Positions 27,432-35,916 of a stretch of DNA of 64,000 bases are shown in pieces. A program made the translations under genes and the position numbers. Under the pieces are notes generated by a model. It was not told the DNA's origin and ran no database searches. It worked only from the letters and a program-made list of their open reading frames with translations. This DNA comes from Psychromonas sp. MB-3u-54. Lineage in GTDB: Bacteria > Pseudomonadota > Gammaproteobacteria > Enterobacterales > Psychromonadaceae. The stretch covers positions 1 to 64,000 of the forward strand of contig NZ_PJBP01000086.1 in NCBI RefSeq assembly GCF_002836415.1. The letters are read 5' to 3'. The first letter of the stretch is position 1. Every line of letters starts with the position of its first letter.

Positions 27432-27467
27432 TAGAATGACAGAAAGGTTTAATTTTTAGGATTTAAA

Positions 27468-28256
27468 TTAGTTATGATTAATAACACGTGCAATGGTTTC
27501 TTCAGGGCGCAGGGTTAATATCTCTACACCGGTTTCAGTGACTAATAAAGTATGTTCCCATTGTGCCGATAATTTTTTATCTTTGGTAATAACAGTCCAA
27601 TCATCACCAAGGACTTTACAGGTTTTTTTACCCGCATTGATCATCGGTTCAATAGTAAAACACTGGCCTACTTTAATCACTTCGCCTGTATTGGCTTTAC
27701 CATAATGCAATACCTGTGGCTCTTCATGAAAGCCGATACCAATACCATGGCCGCAGTATTCACGCACCACAGAATAACTGTTTTTTTCTGCATGTTTTTG
27801 AATTACTGCACCGATATCGCCCAAACGTGCGCCGGGTTTTACCAGGTTAATCCCCAGATATAAACACTCCTGCGTAATACGCGCTAAACGTTCCGCCTGA
27901 ATCGATGGTTTACCTACGAAAAACATTTTTGATGTATCTCCGTGATAACCATCTTTAATTACCGTGATATCAATGTTTATTGAATCCCCGTCCTTTAATG
28001 CTTTATTATTGGGAATACCATGACAGACTACATAGTTAACCGATGTGCAGACTGATTTTGGAAAACCGTGGTAATTTAAAGGTGCCGGAATACAGCCTTG
28101 TACGTCAACAATATAATCATGACAGATTTTGTCCAATTCATTAGTCGTGACCCCTATTTGAATAAAAGGTTCTATCATCGTCAATACATCCGCAGCCAGT
28201 TGTCCGGCAATACGCATTTTTTCGATTTCTTCGGATGTTTTAATGATTCCAGTCAT
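27468..28256 (-). CDS. map: Methionine aminopeptidase type I
   Basis: Removes the initiator methionine from nascent proteins. 262 residues with all metal ligands and active-site residues at the E. coli spacing: H79, D96, D107, H170, E203 and E234. ATG at 28256. In E. coli map is divergently adjacent to rpsB; here rpsB is 18.7 kb away at 47002, with an accessory region between. The 250 bp upstream of map contain no other gene. Confidence 0.97.
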   Translation of the reverse strand: MTGIIKTSEEIEKMRIAGQLAADVLTMIEPFIQIGVTTNELDKICHDYIVDVQGCIPAPLNYHGFPKSVCTSVNYVVCHGIPNNKALKDGDSINIDITVIKDGYHGDTSKMFFVGKPSIQAERLARITQECLYLGINLVKPGARLGDIGAVIQKHAEKNSYSVVREYCGHGIGIGFHEEPQVLHYGKANTGEVIKVGQCFTIEPMINAGKKTCKVLGDDWTVITKDKKLSAQWEHTLLVTETGVEILTLRPEETIARVINHN

Positions 28257-28506
28257 ATTTTATTCTCTTTATTTGTTACTGATAAATTTAAAGATTAACT
28301 ATAAAGAATTTATCGCAATGAAGCCAGCGAAGTTAAATCCTTTTATTGATATGGGAATAGCCGAAAAAGGGCGGTTCCAGCTGTTTTTAAGTTTTCAACC
28401 CATTGTTTTCTATCGTTTTTAAATAAAATTCCGCTTTAACCTCAAGGGCTGTGAAAGCAACTTTTCTTTTAATTTTTAACTTCTTATTTTTAAGATGCTT
28501 AGGGCT

Positions 28507-29079
28507 TTATTCTGTTGGTAACTTTTTAATCTGTGCTCGTTCCTTTGCTTCTTTTCTCGCATCTGAACGTTTCTGTTTACGTTCTAATGCTGCTGAAAAA
28601 CGTTCTCGCTCTCTCTCTGTTTCACAAATTATCTGTGGAATATGACGCGGTTTTCCTTCAGGATCGAGAGAAACAAAGGTGAGATATGCAGAGGCAGTAT
28701 GGCGAACTTCGCCTGTTAAAACTGACTCTGCTTCAATTCGAGCTCCAATTTCCATTGAAGTAGAGCCAACATAATTGACACTGGTTTTTATTCTTAGAAT
28801 ATCACCTACATACACTGGAGAATGGAAATCCAGGCGGTCGAGAGATACAGTGACGGCATTGCCTCCGGTATGACGCATACCCACCATACAAGCCGTATTA
28901 TCGACTAATTTCATGATTGAGCCACCGTGAACATTACCGGCAATATTGGCGTCAACATCCATCATTTGCTGAACAATCGTTATAGTACTGAATGCAATTG
29001 TTTTTGGTTCCATGTTGTATTCGATATAAGCGTCTGTGGGTCTAACTTGTTTTCTATTGATGGTTTTTACAGCGTTCAT
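28507..29079 (-). CDS. Acyl-CoA thioesterase, hot-dog fold
   Basis: 190-residue protein of the acyl-CoA hydrolase family. The family motif NIAGNVHGGSIMKLVDNTACM carries the active-site Asn/Asp residues, and TVSLDRLDFHSPVYVGDIL is the second conserved strand. The last ~45 residues form a highly charged Arg/Lys/Glu-rich helix (ETERERERFSAALERKQKRSDARKEAKER) beyond the hot-dog core, longer than in the 130-residue YciA. ATG at 29079 with GGAAG upstream. Substrate not inferable. It is the last ordinary gene before the repeat-rich accessory region. Confidence 0.88.
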   Translation of the reverse strand: MNAVKTINRKQVRPTDAYIEYNMEPKTIAFSTITIVQQMMDVDANIAGNVHGGSIMKLVDNTACMVGMRHTGGNAVTVSLDRLDFHSPVYVGDILRIKTSVNYVGSTSMEIGARIEAESVLTGEVRHTASAYLTFVSLDPEGKPRHIPQIICETERERERFSAALERKQKRSDARKEAKERAQIKKLPTE

Positions 29080-29289
29080 AGTTTCTTCCGATTAAGGTCA
29101 ATATTGAAAAATCCCACTAAGGCGACAGAAATTGTCACCTGGTTAGATCTGCGTCACACTTTTAAGCATTTGAGTAGTATAAATATTTTTCAAGATAATT
29201 GTAGAGAATAATTAACATGAGTCTTATTAAATTTTGATTAAGTGTTTTTGTTTTATTTATAGATATATCAGTAAGATGATGTTTGTTGT

Positions 29290-29735
29290 TCGTTCCCACG
29301 CTCCGCGTGTTAATGCCAACGACGCATCGGTTATTTGTAAGCCTTCACTTGTGAGCTTTTCTTTTATTTTTTCTCGTCATTCTCGAGAGGTTTAGTCGAG
29401 AACCCCAATGATTTTTTAACCTAACCGATTTGATTGGTTTACAGGCCTTTGCCTGTGAGCTTTTGGTGTCACTTTCGTTGTTGGTATTCCGCCTTTGACG
29501 GCGTGTAGATGATGAGAAACCGAAACGCAGTTTCGCAGTTCGAGGGAGTCATGCTCTTTCAACAGCCAAAGAAAAGTAAGCAAAAGAAAGGCTGATACAG
29601 GGACGGCAGAGCCTGTCCCGCTCATGAACCTAAACTGTCGTTTAATTCGCCTAGCCATTTTTTATCTTGCGCTGCCCAACCGCTTTTTAACGCACCGGTT
29701 CGGACAGCACATCCCTGTGCAGAGCCGAACCTTTC
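29290..29735 (+). repeat. Large palindrome-rich repeat, copy A
   Basis: Non-coding repeat shared with copies at 35.4-35.8, 41.0-41.7 and 46.2-46.6 kb. Hallmarks are GAGAAACCGAAACGCAGTTTCG, GTCATGCTCTTTCAACAGC, GAGCTTTTGGTGTCAC and CGGACAGCACATCC...TGCAGAGCCGAAC. Copy A has a distinctive left part with CTCGAGAGG...GTCGAGAAC and lacks the usual right end. The reading frame inside it on the minus strand recurs in other copies as a by-product. Confidence 0.75.
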
Positions 29736-30011
29736 CTATGAAATAGCCGTGTTCTTTTGTTGATTAAATATTTTTGTTTTTTTTGTAAATAAACCTGTAA
29801 CATAATGTTTGTTATTGTAAAAATAGTACATGGTCACAGAAATTAATAAGTGATTAAGACAAGGTGGGGAAGCTATTTACTCGAAAGTCGAGAATATCCA
29901 TTTTTTGAATTATTAAAACAATTCATTAACCTAAAAAGGTTTGGTTGTTGTTTTTTTCAACCAATAAATAACTCTGTTCGCTAATTTTAATTACGAGATG
30001 AGGAAATTAAG

Positions 30012-30464
30012 ATGAAAACTATATTAATAGTATTATCCTTGGCATTAACACTATTCTACACTCCCTTTACATTAGCAGAAGGCGATTTAAGCCGCGCGAA
30101 TGTTATAACCCTTAACTTCGAAATGGGTAGCGATACAGAGGGCATGTACTTTAGACCCAACAAGCTAAATTTAGTCACAGGACAGGCGTATAAAATTGTT
30201 CTGACCAATACGGATGTAATTAAACATGAATTTGAATCATTTGAATTTATTGAAAAAATATTTACCCGTAAAGTTGAATTGGTTACTGAAAAAGGGGATT
30301 TTTTGGCGGAGATTAAAGGCCATATCACTGAGATTGAAGTTGGTCCTCATACTTCGGTAGAGTGGTATTTTGTACCCGTACAAACCGGTGCTAATATCGA
30401 AGTGGCCTGTGCTCTTCCCGGGCATAAAGAAGCGGGCATGGTGGGGCTGATTAATATCGATTAA
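30012..30464 (+). CDS. Periplasmic cupredoxin-like protein
   Basis: 150 residues: a signal peptide (cleavage near TLAEG, residue 22) followed by a single cupredoxin-like domain. Candidate type 1 copper ligands are H72 (KHEFES), C133, H138 and M143, with the spacing C-x4-H-x4-M in ACALPGHKEAGM. It would be an exported blue-copper electron-transfer or copper-binding protein; no partner is encoded nearby. ATG at 30012 with GATGAGGAAATTAAG upstream. A decayed paralogue lies at 38790-39164. Confidence 0.85.
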   Translation: MKTILIVLSLALTLFYTPFTLAEGDLSRANVITLNFEMGSDTEGMYFRPNKLNLVTGQAYKIVLTNTDVIKHEFESFEFIEKIFTRKVELVTEKGDFLAEIKGHITEIEVGPHTSVEWYFVPVQTGANIEVACALPGHKEAGMVGLINID

Positions 30465-30597
30465 ACAGAGGATAAAGGAGAGTAAACGACTGTCGTCGGG
30501 CGAACACTGCTACTTGTTTTTTACTCTTTATTCCCCTTGGCCTGTTCAATAAAGATCATAAAACGGCCAATTATCTCCACACACATTAATCAAAAAA

Positions 30598-30735
30598 CCA
30601 GCAAAAAGGTTTGGCTGTCCCGCTTTTTTCCTGAACTAGCGTTCAATTCGCTCCCTTTTTCCACTTGCTAAAGGAATTGATTTTTCAAGAAAAATGGTCG
30701 GAAATTTTCGTAGCCGCATCGGTTTGGAATTCTAA
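30598..30735 (+). repeat. Partial copy of the large repeat with a hairpin motif
   Basis: Begins with the hairpin-like AAAAAGGTTTGGCTGTCCCGCTTTTTT (30603-30629) and continues with the right end of the large repeat (GTTCAATTCGCTCC, CCACTTGCTAAAGGAATTGAT, GGTCGGAAATTTTCGTAGCCGCA). The left half of the repeat is missing. Confidence 0.7.
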
Positions 30736-30920
30736 TATGTTTAATTGATAATGAAATATAGGTGGCTGTCCAATTCTTCCTATGGTGCGTAACATCAGTT
30801 AATAAGTAACAAATTAGCGGTTCATGTACGATTTAATACTGGGTTAAAAATACCCAAGGAAACTTACATACCAGCTTGACCAGAACTTGCTAATGGGTGA
30901 CCCCATTGATTGTAATTTAA

Positions 30921-30945
30921 CACTGCCTTACGGGCAGTGCTTTTA
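30921..30945. terminator. Hairpin between the cupredoxin and LysR genes
   Basis: Stem CACTGCC/GGCAGTG, loop TTACG, followed on the plus strand by CTTTT. It lies between a plus-strand gene and the 3' end of the minus-strand lysR-type gene and could serve either. Confidence 0.55.
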
Positions 30946-30953
30946 TGGCAATG

Positions 30954-31883
30954 TTAAATAGCTTTAAATTTCTGGCAAATAAAATTAATTAATACTTTTA
31001 ATCGTGCGGGCTGATAACGATTGCGGTGATAAAGCAGAAAAAGTGGTACATCAGGCGAATGCCACTGTTCTTCATGAGATATAGATATCAGTGCTGGTGC
31101 CAGTATATTGCCATTAATTTCATCTTCACAATATAATTTGGGTAAACGTACAATCCCATTGCCATTCTTGGCTGCGTTAATTAATGCGCGACCACTTTTA
31201 CAACTAAAGTTCCCTTTGACATTGATCTCTAATTCATGGGTTAGAGCATTGTTGTGTTGCACTGATTTTTGATGAAAGTACCAACGTTTGATGCTGCCGG
31301 TTAAGCAATTATGTTGTTCAAGATCTTTGGGGTGTTTAATAGCAGGGTGCTTGGCTAAATAATCAGGACTGGCTAAAACTTGGACCTTAATATCAGTGAG
31401 CTTTCTCGCTACTAATCCTGAATCTTCTAATGCACCCATCCGCACAACTAAATCAAAGGCTTCTGAAATCAAGTCAACGCGCGGGCTGCTAAAATCTAAC
31501 TCAACATCAATATCAGGATATTGTAAATTAAAATCACTGATAATGTTCGCCAATATATCCTCTCCAATTACTCCACCAACACAGTTTATACAAATGCTCC
31601 CTTGGAGTTGTTCGGTATCATCCTTGGCGGTAATCACGGCTTGGTCAATAGTTTGTAAAGAAGTAAGGCATTGCTTAAAAAATTGTTCACCAATCGGAGT
31701 AAGGCGCTGTGCTCGGGTGGTACGGATAATAAGTTGTACGCCCAGTTGTTGTTCGAGTTGGGCCAGTTGGCGAGATACATGGGCACGCGATGACTGTAAT
31801 ACTTCTGCTGCTTTGGTGAAGCTACCTTGCTGTGCAATGGAAACAAAAGCGCGAATGTCAGCAAGAGAAGAACTGCTTTGCAT
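30954..31883 (-). CDS. LysR-family transcriptional regulator
   Basis: 309 residues with an N-terminal winged helix-turn-helix (LADIRAFVSIAQQGSFTKAAEVLQ then SRAHVSRQLAQLEQQLGVQLI) and a C-terminal effector domain typical of the CrgA/DsdC-like branch. The ATG at 31883 is preferred over a TTG at 31907, which would add eight residues. It is divergent from the SDR gene at 32104 across ~220 bp, the usual LysR arrangement, so the SDR is its probable target. Effector unknown. Confidence 0.92.
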   Translation of the reverse strand: MQSSSSLADIRAFVSIAQQGSFTKAAEVLQSSRAHVSRQLAQLEQQLGVQLIIRTTRAQRLTPIGEQFFKQCLTSLQTIDQAVITAKDDTEQLQGSICINCVGGVIGEDILANIISDFNLQYPDIDVELDFSSPRVDLISEAFDLVVRMGALEDSGLVARKLTDIKVQVLASPDYLAKHPAIKHPKDLEQHNCLTGSIKRWYFHQKSVQHNNALTHELEINVKGNFSCKSGRALINAAKNGNGIVRLPKLYCEDEINGNILAPALISISHEEQWHSPDVPLFLLYHRNRYQPARLKVLINFICQKFKAI

Positions 31884-32103
31884 ACTAGGCCTATAGGGTG
31901 AATTCAAATGAATTAATTGTAGCTTAAAGCGTAACAGTTATGTTCTTTATTGTGTATATATCAACAATATTCATTTCTATATACTCTCTTCATCCACTAA
32001 GGAGCGCTTAGATCTAATGTTAATCACTACGATTAAAGCAACTAAGTACGCAGCTTAATAGTTGCCATTCAATATTAAATGTTATCAACATAGAGAGTAT
32101 ATT

Positions 32104-32823
32104 ATGAAAAAATTAGTCGTGATCACCGGTGCAAGTTCAGGTATTGGTGAAGCTACAGCGAAGCGTTTAAGCGCGGCTGGTCACCCATTATTATTAGTAG
32201 CTCGTCGTGTTGAAAAACTGGATGCGCTAGACCTACCAAACTGCTTATGTGAAAAAGTAGACTTAACAGTACATGCTCAGTTCCATGCTGCACTCTCTAA
32301 AGCAGAAGCGTTATACGGCCCTGCTGATTTATTAGTGAACAACGCTGGTATGATGTTATTAGGTCAAATTGATACTCAGCCTGCAGAAGAATTCAAAACA
32401 ATGTTCGACGTTAATGTCATTGCATTATTAAACGGTATGCAAGCTGTTTTAGCGCCAATGAAAGCACGTAACACGGGTACCATCATTAACATCAGTTCAG
32501 TTGCGGGTCGTAAAACATTCGGTGCTCACGCTGCTTACTGTGGTACCAAATTTGCGGTACACGCAATCACGGAAAATGTACGTGAAGACGTTGCTACATC
32601 AGATGTACGAGTGATCACTATTGCGCCGGGCGCGGTTGAAACTGAATTGTTGTCACATACAACATCAGCAGAAATTAAAGCGGGTTACCAAGAGTGGAAA
32701 GCAACAATGGGTAATATTCTTACACCTGATGATGTTGCACGTTCAATTGAATTTGCCTATGTACAACCACAAAATGTATGTATTCGTGAAATTGTATTAG
32801 CAAGTACACGTCAAGAACCTTAG
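32104..32823 (+). CDS. Short-chain dehydrogenase/reductase
   Basis: 239-residue classical SDR. Cofactor motif TGASSGIG at residues 8-15, NNAG at 79-82, the catalytic serine in NISSVAG (131-132) and the YxxxK pair Y145/K149. The arginines after the second strand (VARRVEKL) favour NADP(H). The ATG at 32104 with AGAGAG upstream starts the Rossmann fold directly; the longer frame from 32062 adds an unlikely 14 residues. Substrate unknown; similar proteins act on small carbonyls. Divergent from the LysR gene. Confidence 0.92.
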   Translation: MKKLVVITGASSGIGEATAKRLSAAGHPLLLVARRVEKLDALDLPNCLCEKVDLTVHAQFHAALSKAEALYGPADLLVNNAGMMLLGQIDTQPAEEFKTMFDVNVIALLNGMQAVLAPMKARNTGTIINISSVAGRKTFGAHAAYCGTKFAVHAITENVREDVATSDVRVITIAPGAVETELLSHTTSAEIKAGYQEWKATMGNILTPDDVARSIEFAYVQPQNVCIREIVLASTRQEP

Positions 32824-33032
32824 TTCGTAAATACGTACCGTTAAAGTGTCAATTTATCGGTTGAACAACAAATAAATCGGTAATTAAGCTGAACTCGGCT
32901 TAATGAAAAAACACGACATTATTTTGAGTAGGGCTCTGGGGTCAAGTCTAAATGGCACTGCATTAAGGGATAACGCCTGTTTTTCTGGGGCTTTCAATGA
33001 GGATATGATTTTACAGACTTTGCACATTAATG

Positions 33033-33098
33033 GGGTCAGGTTAAAATTAAATTGTTGTTTATAATTCACTCAATGGCAGATTAAATTTAACCTGACCC
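33033..33098. repeat. REP-like inverted repeat (GGGTCAGGTTAAA)
   Basis: GGGTCAGGTTAAAATTAA at the left is matched by the complement of GGGTCAGGTTAAATTTAA at the right, separated by about 35 bp. It lies between convergent genes (SDR and ohrR) and may act as a terminator. The motif resembles REP sequences mobilised by RAYT transposases; no transposase is present. Confidence 0.6.
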
Positions 33099-33114
33099 TA
33101 ATTATACTGCGTTT

Positions 33115-33564
33115 CTAATCCTTGCCCGTTAAGTTTTTCAGTAACAGATCACAGGATGCCTTAAGTGAATTTAACGCTTCAATGTCCATCTTAGATTTAC
33201 AAAACATATCCGTAGGTACTTGTTCTGCTTGTTGGCGCAACGCAGTACCCGCATCGGATAAGCTAATTATTCTCACTCGTTCATCTTCTTTACTACGCGC
33301 ACGCACAATCAAACCTTTCGCTTCTAAACGTTTTAATAGTGGCGTTAAGGTGCCCGAATCTAAATGTACTTTGTTGCCTAATGCTTTGACATTCATGGTT
33401 GAGTCTTCCCATAACACCATCATCACTATGTATTGCAGGTAGGTTAAATCTAATTTTTTAAGCAGCGGCTGATAGGCACGGCCCATTGCATTTGATGCGC
33501 TGTATAAAGAAAAACAGATCTGTTTATCCAGGCTCAGATTTGATGTTGGATTGGGTTTACTCAT
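33115..33564 (-). CDS. ohrR: MarR-family organic peroxide sensor OhrR
   Basis: 149-residue MarR-type repressor. The N-terminal reactive cysteine is C17 in LDKQICFSLY, and C122 may serve as the resolving cysteine, as in two-cysteine OhrR proteins. The wing and recognition helix (VKALGNKVHLDSGTLTPLLKRLEAKGLI) are typical. It is divergent from ohr, with two near-identical palindromes between them, so it probably represses both genes until oxidised by organic hydroperoxides. ATG at 33564. Confidence 0.9.
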   Translation of the reverse strand: MSKPNPTSNLSLDKQICFSLYSASNAMGRAYQPLLKKLDLTYLQYIVMMVLWEDSTMNVKALGNKVHLDSGTLTPLLKRLEAKGLIVRARSKEDERVRIISLSDAGTALRQQAEQVPTDMFCKSKMDIEALNSLKASCDLLLKNLTGKD

Positions 33565-33601
33565 AAAGAAGGTCCAGTAGTGTTAAATAAAGAATAAATA
33601 C

Positions 33602-33613
33602 ATTGTGCACAAT
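33602..33613. promoter_or_regulatory. Candidate OhrR operator 1
   Basis: Perfect palindrome ATTGTGCACAAT in the ohrR-ohr divergent region, 38 bp upstream of the ohrR start. Same ATTG-N4-CAAT pattern as the site at 33657. Confidence 0.6.
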
Positions 33614-33656
33614 ATACTTGCTTTGTTAGAAAAACTCAATTACCATACAAAAATGA

Positions 33657-33668
33657 ATTGCGCGCAAT
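33657..33668. promoter_or_regulatory. Candidate OhrR operator 2
   Basis: Perfect palindrome ATTGCGCGCAAT, 55 bp from operator 1 and 65 bp before the ohr start. AT-flanked palindromes of this kind are typical OhrR sites. Confidence 0.65.
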
Positions 33669-33733
33669 CTAATTGCTCGCCACTTAATTTTGCAATTGAA
33701 CTTACTCTTTTAATTTATAAAAAGGAAACGACC

Positions 33734-34156
33734 ATGACAACGTTATACACAACATCAGCAACAGCACTAGCAGGCAGAAACGGACAAGTAAGCACTGACG
33801 ATAACAAGTTAAACGTTGCATTAAGTTATCCAAAAGAGATGGGCGGCACGGGTGAAGCAACTAACCCTGAACAGTTATTTGCTGCCGGTTATGCCGCTTG
33901 TTTTTCAAATGCACTTTTACATGTGGCAGGTGAAACCAAGGTTGCTATCAAGTCTGCTCCAACAACTTCTACGGTGGGCATCGGACCAAATGAAACGGGT
34001 GGTTTTGCGTTAACGGTTACATTATCGATTGAACTTGAATTAGAACAACAAGCAGCGGTTGAATTAGTGACAACGGCGCATCAAGTTTGTCCTTATTCAA
34101 ATGCTGTACGTGGCAACATTGACGTGAAATTAATCGTTAATGGTGTTGCACTATAA
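33734..34156 (+). CDS. ohr: Organic hydroperoxide resistance protein Ohr
   Basis: Thiol peroxidase of the OsmC/Ohr family that reduces organic and lipid hydroperoxides. 140 residues from the ATG at 33734, which follows AAAAGGAAACG; the frame remains open to 33605 but the extension is not Ohr-like. Catalytic cysteines are C56 (GYAACFSNAL) and C119 (HQVCPYSNAVRGN), and the active-site arginine lies in the N-terminal ALAGRNG segment. Paired with the divergent ohrR. Confidence 0.95.
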   Translation: MTTLYTTSATALAGRNGQVSTDDNKLNVALSYPKEMGGTGEATNPEQLFAAGYAACFSNALLHVAGETKVAIKSAPTTSTVGIGPNETGGFALTVTLSIELELEQQAAVELVTTAHQVCPYSNAVRGNIDVKLIVNGVAL

Positions 34157-34250
34157 AGCGACATTACAATAAATTATCAGCAAAGAGTCAGTGATGGCTC
34201 TATGCTTATTTAGCTTTAACTCATCCGATTTTATACCTAAGGAATACATC

Positions 34251-35180
34251 ATGCGCGCAGTTCAAATTAAACAATATGGTGGTACAGAAACGCTACAGTT
34301 AGTTCAAATCGATACACCTAAAATCAATGCTGACGATATCTTAGTTGCAGTGAAAGCCACTTCAATTAACCCTGTTGATTGGAAGATTCGTGAAGGTTAT
34401 TTAAAAGAATTTATTCCTTATGCTTTACCCGTTACCCTGGGCTGGGATGTTGCTGGTATTGTCACTGAAGTGGGTGCAGATGTAACCGAGTTTAAGGTCG
34501 GAGATGAAGTATTTAGTCGCCCAGATATTAGCCGTAACGGTAGCTATGCAGACTTTATTGCCGTTAAAGCTGATGAAGCCGTTTTAAAATCTAAAAAATT
34601 AGATTTTGCACAAGCAGCATCGTTACCTTTAGCTGGTATTACTGCGTGGCAATGTTTGGTGGATGTTGGCCAGATTCAAGCTGGTCAGCGTGTACTTATT
34701 CATGCTGGGGCTGGTGGTGTTGGCCACTTAGCGATACAGATTGCTAAAGCAAAAGGTGCGATTGTTATTGCAACTGCATCGAAAGATAACCAAGCATTGT
34801 TAACTGAACTAGGTGCTGATCAAGCTGTTGATTATACCAAAGGACCGTTAAGTGAGCAGATTGAAGCGGTGGATTTAGTACTTGATACGATAGGGGGTGC
34901 AGTACAGCAGGACTCTTGGGCGTTGATCAAAAAAGGCGGCATGTTGGTGTCTATTACTGAAGCACCAAGTGAAGAAATTGCTAAACAGCATGGTGTGATC
35001 GGGGCTTTTGTATTTATTGATCCAAGTAGCCGCATTTTAGGCGAACTTAATACCTTAGTTGAAGCAAACAAACTAACTCCGTTGATCGAACACCGTTTTT
35101 CACTTGAACAAATCGTTGCTGCGCATAAACAAAGTCAATCGGGCAGAACGCGCGGTAAAATCGTGATTGAAGTAAGTTAA
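34251..35180 (+). CDS. Zinc-independent medium-chain oxidoreductase (quinone reductase type)
   Basis: 309-residue MDR-superfamily protein. N-terminal catalytic domain beginning MRAVQIKQYGGTETLQL with the family segment INPVDWKIREG, and a Rossmann nucleotide-binding motif AGAGGVGHLAIQIAK near residue 150; no zinc-binding cysteines are seen. Probably NADPH-dependent reduction of quinones or enones. ATG at 34251, preceded by AAGGAATACATC. It lies 94 bp after ohr on the same strand and may share its peroxide induction. Confidence 0.92.
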   Translation: MRAVQIKQYGGTETLQLVQIDTPKINADDILVAVKATSINPVDWKIREGYLKEFIPYALPVTLGWDVAGIVTEVGADVTEFKVGDEVFSRPDISRNGSYADFIAVKADEAVLKSKKLDFAQAASLPLAGITAWQCLVDVGQIQAGQRVLIHAGAGGVGHLAIQIAKAKGAIVIATASKDNQALLTELGADQAVDYTKGPLSEQIEAVDLVLDTIGGAVQQDSWALIKKGGMLVSITEAPSEEIAKQHGVIGAFVFIDPSSRILGELNTLVEANKLTPLIEHRFSLEQIVAAHKQSQSGRTRGKIVIEVS

Positions 35181-35394
35181 GTCGCTTCATATTTATAATC
35201 TCTAAATTAAATCGTTAGTTGGATATCTATTGTCAGAAGTGGCAATATTTCTCCGCCTAGCGATAATTCGTTGTTGCGCTTAAGTGACTGATCCTCTGTT
35301 TAGCATTTTCATTTACAATCGCTACAACAACCTCTCTGCAAAACCAAAAGGTTGGACATATACTTATATTTCATCATCAATTCAATATATTAGA
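35181..35394. other. Intergenic stretch after the oxidoreductase gene
   Basis: No gene seen. No convincing terminator; the segment runs into the large repeat copy B. Confidence 0.4.
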
Positions 35395-35790
35395 CTTCCA
35401 AACTAGTGCGGCTACGGATATCTTCGACAGTTTTTCTTGTTTGCTCGATGACTTTAGCAAAGGAAATTGTGGTACATCCACTTATTGAATTTTTACAAAT
35501 CAAATTATTAGCTTAACAAAGGTTTGAATGTACAGCCTTTTTTTCTCTGCATGGTAATGTTGATGCCGCCCTGACAGCGTGTAGATGATGAGAAACCGAA
35601 ACGCAGTTTCGCAGTTCGAGAGAGTCATGCTCTTTCAACAGCAAAAGAAAACAGGTCACGCAGAGCTTAGCCCACTCATAAGCCTGAGCAGCCGCTCAAT
35701 TCACTCCATGTTCCACTTGCTAAAGGAATTGATTGAGCAAGAAAAACGGTCGGAAATTGCCTAGCCGCATTGGTTTGATTTCTTTATCAA
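35395..35790 (+). repeat. Large palindrome-rich repeat, copy B
   Basis: Core shared with the other copies (GAGAAACCGAAACGCAGTTTCG, GTCATGCTCTTTCAACAGC, CCACTTGCTAAAGGAATTGAT, GGTCGGAAATTGCCTAGCCGCA). The left edge (35397-35480) is a diverged inverted copy of the right edge, with GCGGCTACGG and TTTAGCAAAGGAAATTG, so this copy is bounded by inverted arms. Confidence 0.75.
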
Positions 35791-35814
35791 AAGGTTTGGA
35801 TGTCCCATTTTTTC
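35789..35814. repeat. Short hairpin repeat
   Basis: AAAAGGTTTGGATGTCCCATTTTTT, one of four copies of an AAAAAGGTTTGG-N-TGTCC-N-TTTTT motif in the accessory region. It sits exactly between repeat copy B and the LuxR-type remnant. Confidence 0.6.
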
Positions 35815-35916
35815 GCGCGCACGGTTAATAAACATTTAGAGCAGATTTATAAAAAATTGGGCGTCGATAACCGGACCTCAGCGGCGGCAATATCGATTCG
35901 CATACTGGAGGCTTGA
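35815..35916 (+). pseudogene. 3' remnant of a LuxR-type regulator gene
   Basis: Thirty-three codons ending in TGA encode RTVNKHLEQIYKKLGVDNRT followed by SAAAISIRILEA, the recognition helix and C-terminal dimer helix of a LuxR/FixJ-type output domain. The upstream part of the gene is absent and replaced by the hairpin repeat and the large repeat copy B. No start codon; a truncated remnant. Confidence 0.75.

Noticed and set aside
29416-29658. Minus-strand reading frame of 80 codons
   Set aside because: It lies within the large repeat; similar frames at 41095-41370 and 46430-46618 differ in ends and start and follow the DNA repeat, so they are not evidence for a protein.
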